From: Candidatus Scatomonas pullistercoris
GTDB lineage: Bacteria > Bacillota > Clostridia > Lachnospirales > Lachnospiraceae
Reading direction: 5' to 3'
Length of the DNA stretch: 58,980 nucleotides
Assembly: GCA_018713515.1 (NCBI GenBank)
Contig: DVOO01000007.1
Coordinates: 1 to 58,980, forward strand
Every line of letters begins with the position of its first letter. Position 1 is the first letter of the stretch. Positions 33,103 to 42,519 of this stretch are shown here, in pieces. The translations under genes were made by a program, and so were the position numbers. Under the pieces are notes generated by a model. The model was not told the DNA's origin, did no database searches, and worked only from the letters and a program-made list of their open reading frames with translations.

Positions 33103-35025
33103 ATGAAGCAGCTGGAAAAATTTCTGGAATGGGGCGGTATACGAAAAGAAATCATCTGTCTCGTCCTGTCGGGGGCGGCACTTCTGATCAGCATTTTCAA
33201 TCTGGCTCCCCTGCCTTTTGACGCATCCTGGATCGCCATTATCCTGTGCGGCGTGCCCATTGTGCTGGAAGCGGTGATCGGCCTGGTGACGGCATTTGAT
33301 ATAAAAGCGGATGTTCTGGTCTCCATCGCGCTGATTGCTTCTATTATTATAGGAGAAGATTTTGCCGCCGGGGAGGTGGCCTTCATTATGCAGCTGGGCG
33401 GGCTTCTGGAGGATCTGACGGTGGCCCGGGCCAGAGCCGGCATCGAAAAGCTGGTGCATCTGACGCCACAGACGGCGCGGGTTCTGGAAGGGGAAAGAGA
33501 GCAGGTGATCCCGGCGGAGCAGGTGAAGATCGGTGATGTTCTCCGGGTACTGCCGGGAGAGACCATTCCCGTGGACGGGGTGATTCTGTCGGGACAGACG
33601 TCCATCAATCAGGCGGTAATGACAGGAGAGTCCCTGCCCGTGGACAAGGAAGCGGGAGACGAGGTATCCAGCGGAACGGTCAACCAGTTCGGCTCTTTCG
33701 ATATGAAGGCCTCCAGAGTGGGAGAGGACAGCTCCATTCAGAGGATGATCCGGCTGGTGCAGTCGGCAGACGCTGGAAAGGCGAAGATCGTCGGCCTCGC
33801 GGACCGCTGGGCCACCTGGATTGTGGTGACCGCTCTGTGCGCCGCCGTTCTTACGTGGCTGATCAGCGGAGAGATTCTCCGGGCTGTGACAATCCTGGTT
33901 GTATTCTGTCCCTGCGCCCTGGTGCTGGCCACGCCTACGGCCATCATGGCTGCCATCGGCAACGCCACCAGGCACGGCTTTCTGGTGCGAGAAGGGGATG
34001 CCCTGGAGCGGCTTGCCTCCGTGTCGAGGATTACCTTCGACAAGACCGGGACGCTTACCTGCGGAACGCCGGAGGTGACAGCCGTCCGAAGCTTCCGGGC
34101 GGAATACACGGAGCAGGATATATACCGTTTTGCCGCGGCCGCGGAAATGCGGTCGGAACATCCCCTGGGCAAGGCCGTGGTTCGGTGTTTCCGCCTCCGG
34201 GGGGAAAAAGTGGAGCAGCCGGAACAGTTTCAGATGATTCCCGGCAGAGGCGTGCGGGCCAGGGCCGGCGGCCGGGAAATTCTGGCCGGAAATCCGGAAC
34301 TGCTGGAAGAGACCGGCGTGCCGCTGGAAGATGGCTGCAGGGAACTGGCGGAAACGTACGTATCGGCCGGCTGCACGCTGATCTACGTGGCCATAGATGG
34401 ACAGCCGGCCGGCTTTCTGGCCCTGGCTGACGCCCTGCGCAGGGAAAGCCCGGGGATGATCCGGAGAATCCGGGAGCTGGGCATCTGCCCGGTGCTGCTG
34501 ACCGGAGACCGGGCGGAGACGGCCGCGGCCATTGGAAAACAGCTGCATATTGACGAGATTCACGCAGGCTGTCTTCCCGAGGACAAGCTTGCCTGGATCG
34601 GAAAATACCAGGAGGCCGGAGAAGCCGTCTGCATGATCGGGGACGGGGTGAACGATGCGCCGGCTCTGAAAAAGGCGGATGTGGGAATCGCCATGGGCGG
34701 CGTGGGAAGCGATATCGCCGTGGACGCCGCGGATATTGCTCTGGTGGACGATGAGGTGAAGGAGCTGCCCCATCTGCTGGCTCTCTCCAGGCGGATGATG
34801 CTGGCCATCAAATGCAACCTCTCGTTTTCCCTGGGCCTGAATTTCCTGGCCATTATTCTGGCGATTACGGGAGTCCTGAATCCCGTGGTGGGCGCACTGG
34901 TACACAATGCGGGCTCCGTAGTGGTAATCGTCCATTCAGCCCTGCTCCTGGGCTGGAAGCAGAAAAAGAAGGAGCCGGAAGAAAAAGAAAGCATAACTTG
35001 CCCTGACACTGCCGCTATGCTATAA
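33103..35025 (+). CDS. P1B-type heavy-metal-translocating ATPase
   Basis: The 640-residue pump has the P1B plan: helices over about 15-135, the A-domain 'TGES' near 190, the metal-binding transmembrane '[11 protein letters not shown]' (about 269-279), phosphorylation 'DKTGT' at Asp313, 'HP' in 'EHPLGKAV', '[10 protein letters not shown]', and a final pair of helices with '[16 protein letters not shown]'. It lacks any N-terminal HMA/CxxC metal-binding domain. A CPC site fits Cu, Zn, Cd or related ions; the C-terminal HN-G motif is not decisive. Divergence from the urease operon and CsoR/RcnR-like operators suggest nickel or cobalt export, which is inference. Confidence 0.88.
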   Translation: MKQLEKFLEWGGIRKEIICLVLSGAALLISIFNLAPLPFDASWIAIILCGVPIVLEAVIGLVTAFDIKADVLVSIALIASIIIGEDFAAGEVAFIMQLGGLLEDLTVARARAGIEKLVHLTPQTARVLEGEREQVIPAEQVKIGDVLRVLPGETIPVDGVILSGQTSINQAVMTGESLPVDKEAGDEVSSGTVNQFGSFDMKASRVGEDSSIQRMIRLVQSADAGKAKIVGLADRWATWIVVTALCAAVLTWLISGEILRAVTILVVFCPCALVLATPTAIMAAIGNATRHGFLVREGDALERLASVSRITFDKTGTLTCGTPEVTAVRSFRAEYTEQDIYRFAAAAEMRSEHPLGKAVVRCFRLRGEKVEQPEQFQMIPGRGVRARAGGREILAGNPELLEETGVPLEDGCRELAETYVSAGCTLIYVAIDGQPAGFLALADALRRESPGMIRRIRELGICPVLLTGDRAETAAAIGKQLHIDEIHAGCLPEDKLAWIGKYQEAGEAVCMIGDGVNDAPALKKADVGIAMGGVGSDIAVDAADIALVDDEVKELPHLLALSRRMMLAIKCNLSFSLGLNFLAIILAITGVLNPVVGALVHNAGSVVVIVHSALLLGWKQKKKEPEEKESITCPDTAAML

Positions 35026-35083
35026 TATTCCCTGAAACAGAAACGCGGATGCAGAAGCATGCGGCATGGAAAGAGGAAAAGTT

Positions 35084-35896
35084 ATGACAGTTGATAATCG
35101 ATTTCTGATCAAGAAGTTTGAAAGTTTTGAAAATATTTTTGTGCTGTTTTCACAGACAACGAAGCTTCCTTTTATTGAATGTGATGAAGAAACCTTCGAT
35201 GATCAGATTTATGTATTTACAGACGAAGCACGGACCAAGGAGTTTGCGCAGAAGTACACGAAGGAGAAGATTCTGCTGATTGCAGTTAAGATTCCGAAGC
35301 CGCAGATCAAACCCTTCCTGTCCGGCCTGTATTCCATAGGGGTGAACGCCCTGGTGGTGCAGGATGAAGGGGCGCCGGTCCGGGTGGAGCTGGAGCAGCT
35401 GGCCCCGAAGCCGGATCTGGAGGCCATGAAGGCTGAACCGGTTCCGAAGCTGAATCCGGAACTGCAGCTGACAGCCCTGTATTTTCTTCAGGAGCTGCGC
35501 AGGCCGGTGGAGCGCACCCCGGAGGAGAAGAAGCAGCTCCGGGCGCTGGAAGAGGAGATGGCGGTCAACCTGATGAAGTCCCGCTTCATTGTGGCGGTGG
35601 ACGTTACGGACGTGGAGGGGGAATGGAATCCCAAGGACCGGAATCAGAAGGTAAAGATCCCCTTTGTCAAAAACAAGGAAGGGAATATTTTCCAGCCCTG
35701 CTATTCCGATCTGGGAGAGTTCAAGAAGTTCAACGCCAGGAACAAGAACGCGAAGTTCCGGCTGATGGCGGTGCCCTACGAGGATCTTCCCAAATATCTG
35801 ATCCGGGATTCCAAGGGTTACGTCTTTAATCCGGCGGGATTTAATCTGACCCTGACCAGGGAACAGCTGGAACAGATGAAAAAGAATTATGCGTAA
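35084..35896 (+). CDS. SseB-family protein
   Basis: The 270-residue protein has two SseB N-terminal-type domains. The first covers about 8-110 ('LPFIECDEETFDDQIYVFTDEARTKEFA'); the second, about 155-265, has 'IPFVKNKEGNIFQPCYSDLGEFKKF', 'YEDLPKYLIRDSKGYVFNPAGFNLTL'. The two halves are linked by a charged helical segment. SseB-like proteins are widespread and of unknown function in Firmicutes. AGAGGAAA precedes the ATG at 35084; an upstream ATG at 35066 lacks a site. There is no signal peptide. Confidence 0.82.
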   Translation: MTVDNRFLIKKFESFENIFVLFSQTTKLPFIECDEETFDDQIYVFTDEARTKEFAQKYTKEKILLIAVKIPKPQIKPFLSGLYSIGVNALVVQDEGAPVRVELEQLAPKPDLEAMKAEPVPKLNPELQLTALYFLQELRRPVERTPEEKKQLRALEEEMAVNLMKSRFIVAVDVTDVEGEWNPKDRNQKVKIPFVKNKEGNIFQPCYSDLGEFKKFNARNKNAKFRLMAVPYEDLPKYLIRDSKGYVFNPAGFNLTLTREQLEQMKKNYA

Positions 35897-35904
35897 GTCG
35901 ACAG

Positions 35905-35927
35905 AGGCTGCCCGGGAAGGGCAGCCT
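35905..35927 (+). terminator. Hairpin after the SseB-like gene
   Basis: AGGCTGCCC and GGGCAGCCT form a perfect 9-bp stem with a 5-nt loop, 9 bp after the stop codon. No T-run follows, so it may be only a partial terminator or an mRNA 3'-end stabiliser before the peptidase gene. Confidence 0.5.
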
Positions 35928-35962
35928 TACTGCAGTAAAAGAGATAAAAGGAGTGGGTAAAA

Positions 35963-38878
35963 ATGCTGGATGCCTATGAATTGCTGAGCCGGGAAACCAT
36001 CCGCGACGTGGGCGCGGAGGGGTATTTGCTGCGGCACAAAAAGACAGGCGCCCGTGTGGCGGTCCTGTCCAATGACGATGAGAACAAGGTGTTTTCCATT
36101 GCCTTCCGGACACCCCCGGAAAATTCCACCGGCGTGGCTCATATCATTGAGCACACGGTGCTCTGCGGATCCCGGAAGTTTCCCCTGAAGGATCCCTTTG
36201 TGGAACTGGCCAAGGGCTCGCTGAATACGTTCCTGAATGCCATGACGTATCCGGATAAGACGGTGTATCCGGTGGCCAGCTGCAATGACCGGGATTTTCA
36301 GAATCTGATGGATGTGTATCTGGACGCGGTATTTTATCCGAATATTTATCAGAATGAGAAAATTTTCCGGCAGGAGGGCTGGCATTACCACCTGGAACAC
36401 CCGGAGGCTCCCCTGACTTACAACGGCGTCGTTTATAACGAGATGAAGGGGGCCTTTTCCTCGCCGGAGGAGGTGCTGGGCCGGACTGTCATGAGCACCC
36501 TTTTTCCGGATACCCCCTACGGGGTGGAGTCCGGGGGAGATCCCCGGGTGATTCCGGAGCTGTCCTATGAAGAATTCCTGAATTTTCACAGAAAGTACTA
36601 CCATCCCTCCAACAGCTATCTGTACCTCTACGGAAATATGAACATGGAGGAGAAGCTGGACTGGATAGAGCGGGAATATCTGAGCCGCTTCGACAGGATA
36701 CAGGTGGATTCCGCCATCCCGCTGCAGAAGCCTTTCGGACAGACAGCGCAAATCCGGATGTCCTATCCGGTGCTGGAGCAGGAGCCGCTGGAGCACAATA
36801 CGTATCTGGCCAGCAGCCGGGTTGTGGGAGACAGCCTGGATACAACGCTGAATGTGGCCTTTTCCGTGCTGGAGTACGCCCTGCTGGACGCGCCGGGGGC
36901 TCCGGTGAAGCAGGCGCTGCTGGATGCCCGGATCGGAAAAGATGTGGAAGGGTCCTATGAGGATGGGATTCTGCAGCCTTATTTTTCCATTGTGGCCAAA
37001 CAGGCGGACCCGGAGGACAAAGACCGCTTTGAGCAGGTGATCCGGGAGAGCCTTGAAAAACTGGTCCGGGAGGGCGTGGACCGGAAGGCCCTGGCTTCCG
37101 GCATCAATTATTTTGAGTTCCGGTTCCGGGAGGCGGATTATGCCTCCTTCCCGAGAGGGCTGATCTATGGGCTGGATATGCTGGATTCCTGGCTGTATGA
37201 CGCGAACCGGCCCTTTGATTATCTAAAGCAGCTTTCTATTTTTGAAGATCTGAAGCGCAGAGCCGGGGAGGGCTATTTTGAGGAGCTGATCCGGAAATAC
37301 CTTCTGGAGAATCCCCACGGGGCCGTGATCGTGCTGGAGCCGGAGCGGGGACTGGCCGAGAAGCGGGAGGCGGAGACGGCCGGATACCTGGAGCAGTACA
37401 GGCAGTCTCTTAGCGAGGCAGAAGTGGAGTCTCTGGTCAGGGCGACCGCAGAACTGAAGGCTTATCAGGAAGCAGAGGACAGCCCGGAGGCGGCGGAGAG
37501 CATTCCGCTGCTGAAGCGCGGGGATATTGAGCGGAAAACCCCGGTAAAGCTCTGCATGCGCCGGGAGATCCGGGAAGGGATGGAAATCCTTCACGAGGAT
37601 TACGCCACCAACGGCATCGCCTATCTGACGCTGCTGTTTGATCTGAAGAAGGTTCCCGATGCGCTGATTCCGTATCTGGGAATTCTGAAGTCCGTGCTGG
37701 GCTCCATCCGCACGGAGCATTATGATCATACGGAGCTGTTCCACGAAATCAACGGAAATACGGGAGGCTTAAGCTGCGGCCTGCAGGTCTTTCCCAACTG
37801 GGAGCAGCCGGAGGAGTTCCGCAGGATGTTCGGCGTCCGCGTGAAGTATCTGTATCCGCGACAGCAGTTTGTGTTTGATATGGTGCGGGAGATTCTGCTG
37901 ACCTCTCGGCTGGAGGACGGGAAGCGCCTGCGGGAGATCCTCTCCAGCATGAAGGGGCGCATGCAGGCCTCCATTCCGGCGGCGGGCCATCAGTCGGCAT
38001 CGGCCAGAGCCCTGTCCTATCAGTCGCCCATGTACGCCTGGCATGAGAGAACGGTGGGGATTACCTTTTACCGTCTGCTGGAGGATCTGGAGACACATTT
38101 TGAGGAAAAGCAGGAAGAACTGACCGGAAAACTGAAGCTGCTGATGAAGTATGTATTCCGCCCTGAAAATATGACGGTGAGTATTACGGCGGACCGGGAA
38201 GGGCTGTCCGGCCTTGCGGAGGAGGCGCTTTCTCTGAGGAAAGCGCTGTGCACGGAGCCGCTGGCGCCGGGAGACACGGTGTTTCGTCCGGAGCAGAAGA
38301 AGGAAGCCTTTAAAACCTCCGGGCAGGTGCAGTATGTGGCGCTGGCCGGCAATTTCCGGAAGGCGGGCTATGCATACACAGGCGCGCTGCGCATCCTGCG
38401 GACGATCCTCAATTACGATTATCTGTGGATGAACCTCCGGGTTAAGGGCGGTGCCTACGGATGTATGGGGGCCTTTCAGCGGACGGGGGACAGCTATCTG
38501 GTGTCCTACCGGGATCCCCACCTTGCAAGAACGCTGGAGGTATACAGAGGACTGCCCGCGTACCTGAGGGAATTCCAGGCGGACGGGCGGGTCATGGATC
38601 AGTATATCATCGGAACAGTCAGTGAACTGGACACGCCCATGAACGCGGCGGCCAGGGGCGCGCTCTGCCTGAATGCCTATTATACGGGCTCCACGGAGGC
38701 GGATTTCCAGAAGGAGCGGGAAGAGATCCTGGACGCGCAGCCGGAGGATATCCGGAAGCTGGCAGGAATCGCGGAGGCGATCCTTGCCCAGAATAATATC
38801 TGCGTCATCGGAAGCAAGGCTTCGATTGAAAAGCACAGCGGCCTGTTCGGTACCGTGGAGAACCTGATCTTAGCGTAA
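35963..38878 (+). CDS. M16C insulinase-type metalloprotease (PreP-like)
   Basis: The 971-residue protein is a fused M16C peptidase with N- and C-terminal clam-shell halves. The inverted zinc motif HxxEH appears as 'HIIEHTVLCGS' near residue 57, followed by 'ELAKGSLNTFLNAMTYPDKTVYPVAS', and the downstream Glu ligand in 'VYNEMKGAF'. A coiled segment over about 490-540 joins the halves. PreP-type enzymes degrade short unstructured peptides in an enclosed cavity. No signal peptide is visible, so it should act in the cytoplasm. It is followed 16 bp later by era. Confidence 0.93.
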   Translation: MLDAYELLSRETIRDVGAEGYLLRHKKTGARVAVLSNDDENKVFSIAFRTPPENSTGVAHIIEHTVLCGSRKFPLKDPFVELAKGSLNTFLNAMTYPDKTVYPVASCNDRDFQNLMDVYLDAVFYPNIYQNEKIFRQEGWHYHLEHPEAPLTYNGVVYNEMKGAFSSPEEVLGRTVMSTLFPDTPYGVESGGDPRVIPELSYEEFLNFHRKYYHPSNSYLYLYGNMNMEEKLDWIEREYLSRFDRIQVDSAIPLQKPFGQTAQIRMSYPVLEQEPLEHNTYLASSRVVGDSLDTTLNVAFSVLEYALLDAPGAPVKQALLDARIGKDVEGSYEDGILQPYFSIVAKQADPEDKDRFEQVIRESLEKLVREGVDRKALASGINYFEFRFREADYASFPRGLIYGLDMLDSWLYDANRPFDYLKQLSIFEDLKRRAGEGYFEELIRKYLLENPHGAVIVLEPERGLAEKREAETAGYLEQYRQSLSEAEVESLVRATAELKAYQEAEDSPEAAESIPLLKRGDIERKTPVKLCMRREIREGMEILHEDYATNGIAYLTLLFDLKKVPDALIPYLGILKSVLGSIRTEHYDHTELFHEINGNTGGLSCGLQVFPNWEQPEEFRRMFGVRVKYLYPRQQFVFDMVREILLTSRLEDGKRLREILSSMKGRMQASIPAAGHQSASARALSYQSPMYAWHERTVGITFYRLLEDLETHFEEKQEELTGKLKLLMKYVFRPENMTVSITADREGLSGLAEEALSLRKALCTEPLAPGDTVFRPEQKKEAFKTSGQVQYVALAGNFRKAGYAYTGALRILRTILNYDYLWMNLRVKGGAYGCMGAFQRTGDSYLVSYRDPHLARTLEVYRGLPAYLREFQADGRVMDQYIIGTVSELDTPMNAAARGALCLNAYYTGSTEADFQKEREEILDAQPEDIRKLAGIAEAILAQNNICVIGSKASIEKHSGLFGTVENLILA

Positions 38879-38894
38879 TAAGGGAGAAAAGTAT

Positions 38895-39803
38895 ATGAAG
38901 GAACAGTATAAGTCCGGATTCGTGGCGCTGATCGGCCGGCCCAATGTGGGAAAATCCACGCTGATGAACCATCTGATCGGCCAGAAAATAGCCATTACCT
39001 CCCGGAAGCCCCAGACCACCAGAAACAGGATCCAGACGGTGTATACCAGTGAGAGAGGGCAGATCGTTTTCCTGGATACACCCGGCATTCACAAGGCGAA
39101 AAACAAGCTGGGAGAGTATATGGTGACGGCGGCGGAGAGCACGATCCGGGATGTGGACGCCGTCCTCTGGCTGGTGGAGCCGGGCGGCTATATCGGAGCG
39201 GGAGAACAGCACATTGCGGAGGTCCTGGAACGGTGCGGGAAGCCGGTGGTGCTGGTGATCAACAAAATTGACAGGGCAGACAGGGAAAAGCTGCCGGAGT
39301 GCGCCGATGCCTACCGGAAGCTGTATCCCTTCCGGGAGATTCTGATGGTGTCCGCCCTGCGGGGGCTGCATCTGAACCAGGTGCTGGATGCCCTGTACCG
39401 GCTTCTGCCGGAGGGCCCGCAGTTCTTCGATGAGGACACCGTGACGGACCAGCCGCTGCGCCAGATTGCCGCGGAGCTGATCCGGGAGAAGGCTCTCCGC
39501 TCTCTGGGGGATGAGATACCCCACGGGATCGCGGTGACCATTGAGAAAATGCGGGAACGGCCGGACGGCAGCCTGACAGATATTGAGGCGAATATCATCT
39601 GTGAAAGGGAATCCCACAAGGGAATCATCATCGGAAAGCAGGGAGCCATGCTGAAGAAGATCGGCAGCGAAGCCAGGGCGGATATTGAGAAAATGCTGGA
39701 CGGCCGGGTGAACCTGAAGCTCTGGGTGAAAGTGCGGAAGGACTGGAGGGACAGCGATATTCTTATGAAAAATTACGGGTATGACAAAAAGGATCTTTCC
39801 TGA
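38895..39803 (+). CDS. era: GTPase Era
   Basis: Era is the essential GTPase that binds the 3' end of 16S rRNA during 30S assembly. The 302-residue protein has G1 'GRPNVGKST', G3 'DTPGIH', G4 'NKID', and the C-terminal KH domain with 'IIIGKQGAMLKKIGSEARADIEKML' ahead of 'LKLWVKVRKDWRD'. AGGGAGAAAAG precedes the start. It is followed by recO 14 bp later, the usual Firmicute arrangement. Confidence 0.97.
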   Translation: MKEQYKSGFVALIGRPNVGKSTLMNHLIGQKIAITSRKPQTTRNRIQTVYTSERGQIVFLDTPGIHKAKNKLGEYMVTAAESTIRDVDAVLWLVEPGGYIGAGEQHIAEVLERCGKPVVLVINKIDRADREKLPECADAYRKLYPFREILMVSALRGLHLNQVLDALYRLLPEGPQFFDEDTVTDQPLRQIAAELIREKALRSLGDEIPHGIAVTIEKMRERPDGSLTDIEANIICERESHKGIIIGKQGAMLKKIGSEARADIEKMLDGRVNLKLWVKVRKDWRDSDILMKNYGYDKKDLS

Positions 39804-39817
39804 CAGAGGGCCCCTCT

Positions 39818-40465
39818 ATGAGTGAGACAGTGAAGGTGGCGGGGATGGTGCTTCAGGCCATGCCTGTCGGAGATTATGACAAGCGGCTGGTGCTGCTGAC
39901 CAGGGAGAGGGGGAAAATTACGGCCTTTGCCCGGGGGGCCAGGCGGCCCACCAGCTCTCTGCTGGCGGTTTCCAATCCTTTTGTTATGGGCGAATTTTCT
40001 TTGATTGAGGGGAGAAGCTCCTACAGTCTTCTGCAGGCCTCCGTAAAGCAGTATTTTACGGAGCTGGCCATGGCCCAGCCGGAGGTTTACTACGGCTTTT
40101 ATTTCCTGGAATTTGCGGACTATTACGGCAGAGAGGGCCTGGATGAGACGGCCATGCTGAATCTTCTTTACCTGTCGGTGAAGGCGCTTCTGAATCCCAA
40201 TCTGGATAACCGGCTGGTGAGAAGAATCTATGAGCTGCGGGCCATGACCATTAACGGGGAGTACGCGCCGGATGAGAGGGAGATGAGTCCGGAGACCCTG
40301 TATGTCTGCCGGTATGTGATGACGGCGCCTCTTCAGAAGCTGTTTACCTTCAGCGTCACGCCGGAGGTTCTCTCTGAACTGGAGAGCGTGGTGGACCGCC
40401 ACAGGAAGCGTGTGGTGGACCGCCGTATGAAGAGTCTTGAGGTACTGGAAACATTTTTGACATAA
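39818..40465 (+). CDS. recO: DNA repair protein RecO, short form
   Basis: RecO loads RecA with RecR during recombinational repair. The N-terminal OB domain is clear ('VLQAMPVGDYDKRLVLLTRERGKITAFARGARRPTS'), followed by the helical domain. The protein is 215 residues, shorter than the usual 240-250. The C4 zinc finger between the last helices is missing: only one cysteine ('YVCRYV') remains in the region where two CxxC pairs normally occur. Position after era supports orthology. Loss of the zinc finger is seen here directly; its frequency in this clade is not known to me. Confidence 0.92.
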   Translation: MSETVKVAGMVLQAMPVGDYDKRLVLLTRERGKITAFARGARRPTSSLLAVSNPFVMGEFSLIEGRSSYSLLQASVKQYFTELAMAQPEVYYGFYFLEFADYYGREGLDETAMLNLLYLSVKALLNPNLDNRLVRRIYELRAMTINGEYAPDEREMSPETLYVCRYVMTAPLQKLFTFSVTPEVLSELESVVDRHRKRVVDRRMKSLEVLETFLT

Positions 40466-40475
40466 GGAGAAAAGG

Positions 40476-41303
40476 ATGCGTTATTTAGAAAAAGAGATCC
40501 ATGTAAAATACCCGGCAGACGCGAAAAAGGATGGATATCAGCCGGTGCTTGCCTGTTATCTGCAGAACAGGAGCGCGGATATTCCCGGCTCAGACAGGAG
40601 ACCGGCGGTGATTATCTGCCCGGGAGGCGCCTACCGCCGGCGGTCGGACCGGGAGGGAGAACCTGTGGCCCTGCGCTTTCTGGCTGAGGGCATGCAGGCC
40701 TTTGTACTGCAGTATTCGGTGGAACCCTCGGAGTACCCCTGCGCCCTGCTGGAGCTGGCGGCTGCGGTGGCTGTGATCCGGGAGAACAGCGAAGCCTGGA
40801 GTGTGGATCCGGGCAGAATCCTGGTCTGCGGCTTCTCAGCCGGCGGCCACCTGGCCGCGGCGCTGGGAACGCTGTGGAAGGAAGCCTTTATCGGGCGGGC
40901 GCTGGGATACGGCAATTACCAGTGGAAGCCGGACGGAATGATTCTCTGCTACCCTGTGATTTCTCTGGAAGAATACGGGCATGAGGAAAGCCGCCGGTAT
41001 CTTCTGGGAAGCCGGGAGAAGGAGCTGGCGGGAAAGCTGTCCCTGCAGCGGAGAGTGAGCGCTGATACGGTGCCGGCCTTTATCTGGTGCACCCAGGAGG
41101 ATGAGCAGGTTCCCATGGAAAATTCCCTGCTGTTTGCGGCTGCTCTGCGGGCAAATCACGTTTCTCTGGAACTGCATATCTATGAAAAGGGCGAGCACGG
41201 CCTGTCTCTGTGCGATGAGACGACTGCAAACCGCCCTTCCCGTATTGTGCCGGACAATGCTGGCTGGCTTGGAGCGGCGGTCCGCTGGATACGAAGACAC
41301 TGA
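40476..41303 (+). CDS. Alpha/beta-hydrolase esterase (BD-FAE/acetylxylan-esterase-like)
   Basis: The 275-residue enzyme shows the hydrolase fold: oxyanion-hole 'CPGGAYRRRSDREGEPVA' near 52, nucleophile elbow 'GFSAGGHLAA' (Ser near 127), an acidic residue in 'CTQEDEQVP' and histidine in 'GEHGLSL'. The arrangement resembles BD-FAE-type esterases that remove acyl groups from carbohydrates. No signal peptide is present, so it probably deacylates imported oligosaccharides or small esters. AAGGAGAAAAGG precedes the start, 10 bp after recO; a terminator follows. Confidence 0.85.
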   Translation: MRYLEKEIHVKYPADAKKDGYQPVLACYLQNRSADIPGSDRRPAVIICPGGAYRRRSDREGEPVALRFLAEGMQAFVLQYSVEPSEYPCALLELAAAVAVIRENSEAWSVDPGRILVCGFSAGGHLAAALGTLWKEAFIGRALGYGNYQWKPDGMILCYPVISLEEYGHEESRRYLLGSREKELAGKLSLQRRVSADTVPAFIWCTQEDEQVPMENSLLFAAALRANHVSLELHIYEKGEHGLSLCDETTANRPSRIVPDNAGWLGAAVRWIRRH

Positions 41304-41341
41304 AAACAGTAAAATTAACAGTAAAATAAGTAAAATACTGA

Positions 41342-41383
41342 AAAATTCCCCTGCGGACAGAAAAAGTCCCAGGGGGATTTTTT
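41342..41383 (+). terminator. Intrinsic terminator after the esterase gene
   Basis: AAATTCCCCTG pairs with CAGGGGGATTT (one G-T wobble) and is followed by a T6 run ending at 41383. Confidence 0.8.
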
Positions 41384-41503
41384 GTCGCTATTTCATAAAA
41401 GAAAGAAAAAAATATGTTAAAATTGCACAATAAAAATAAAGAAATAGAAATGTTCAACAAAAACTTACTGTAAAAAATGTATAATAAAATCAAAGGAAAA
41501 TAG

Positions 41504-41532
41504 TTGCGGTTTCAGATGGCGTGTGTTATACT
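41504..41532 (+). promoter_or_regulatory. Predicted promoter of the AraC/URO-D/ABC operon
   Basis: TTGCGG (41504-41509), a 17-bp spacer and TATACT (41527-41532) lie about 100 bp before the regulator start. Confidence 0.55.
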
Positions 41533-41634
41533 TACCATGTCATTTAATTTAATAGAATTCTTTTTCCGAATTTTACACAAGCAGATGTGTTTGTTTCCTA
41601 AAAACGGAAGAAATCGAAGTAAAAAAAGGGTAAA

Positions 41635-42519
41635 ATGATGCTCATGAAGAACAAGCTTAAGCATTCTTTATTAGAAATCCTTGGAAGCCCAGAATTTGAT
41701 CTTCGGATCCGGAATGCGGGAAAGTTCCGCTTTCCTACGAACTATCTTTTCCATCTGCACAGCCATCGGGAATTCGAGATGAATTTCGTTAAATCCGGCA
41801 GCTGCGTCATGGAGATAGGCGGTATCCTGACTTCTTTGAGAGAAGGCGACTGCGTGCTTGTTTCCCCGGGAGTTCCTCATTATTTTATGGTGGGGATCCA
41901 GAAGGGGTGCAGTATCGTACAGCTGGAATACCAGCTGTCTCTGCCGGAGAAGATTTCGGATTCGTTTCAGTTTCTGCGGGGGCAGAGGGAGAGTCTGCAG
42001 ATTTCCCAATGCGGTTCCGTGGGAGGGATCATGGAAGAGATCTGCCGGTGCTTCCGGGAAGAAAAACCAGAGATGTACATGCAGCCGCAGCTGGAATTTG
42101 GATTTGCACAATTATTCACGGCAATGGCATACATCCTGGAAAAAGACAAAAGAAACAGCACAGACAAAAATTTTAGTAAACAAAGCCAACTGCTTCAGCA
42201 CATCAACCGGAATTATGACAGTAAGCTGAATATTGAAGAACTGGCCGTACAGTTCGGATTAAGTTCCCGGAGCGTCCGGAAGTATTTCGAGGAGAGCCTG
42301 GGTATGAGCTGTACCGAGTATATTACCATGCTGCGCATGGAGAAATCCAAGGAAATGCTCTGGAATACAGACCGGAGCATCACCGATATCGCCATGACCA
42401 TGGGGTACAGCAGTTCTCAGTATTTCAGCAATGTATTTCGAGATTATACGGGGATGACCCCGGGAAAATTCCGGGGAAGCTGGCGGGGTGTAATTGCGGA
42501 GGAAAGAATCTATGAATAA
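41635..42519 (+). CDS. AraC-family transcriptional regulator
   Basis: The 294-residue regulator has an N-terminal cupin-type ligand domain (about 20-150, 'HLHSHREFEMNFVKSGSCVMEIGG', 'REGDCVLVSPGVPHYFMVG'). The C-terminal double helix-turn-helix covers about 185-285 ('LNIEELAVQFGLSSRSVRKYFEESLGMS', 'SITDIAMTMGYSSSQYFSNVFRDYTGMTPGKFR'). It probably senses a small metabolite of the substrate imported by the downstream ABC system. The gene overlaps the URO-D-family gene by 8 bp. The start at 41635 has only a weak AAAAAAGGG site. Confidence 0.92.
   Translation: MMLMKNKLKHSLLEILGSPEFDLRIRNAGKFRFPTNYLFHLHSHREFEMNFVKSGSCVMEIGGILTSLREGDCVLVSPGVPHYFMVGIQKGCSIVQLEYQLSLPEKISDSFQFLRGQRESLQISQCGSVGGIMEEICRCFREEKPEMYMQPQLEFGFAQLFTAMAYILEKDKRNSTDKNFSKQSQLLQHINRNYDSKLNIEELAVQFGLSSRSVRKYFEESLGMSCTEYITMLRMEKSKEMLWNTDRSITDIAMTMGYSSSQYFSNVFRDYTGMTPGKFRGSWRGVIAEERIYE

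Larger units (their letters stand above)
41304..41634. other. Intergenic region esterase to AraC regulator
   Basis: This 331-bp stretch is strongly AT-rich. It holds the esterase terminator (41342-41383) and the AraC-gene promoter (41504-41532). The 100-nt leader of the AraC transcript has no recognised riboswitch. No coding frame is supported. Confidence 0.6.

Noticed and set aside
32868-33608. Upstream extension of the ureA frame
   Set aside because: Gamma subunits start at MRLTPKEQ, where GGAGG is present; the extension crosses the promoter region and the start of the divergent ATPase gene.
32977-34935. 652-codon minus-strand frame opposite the P1B ATPase
   Set aside because: The ATPase motifs are complete on the plus strand, and this frame has no start signal or motif.
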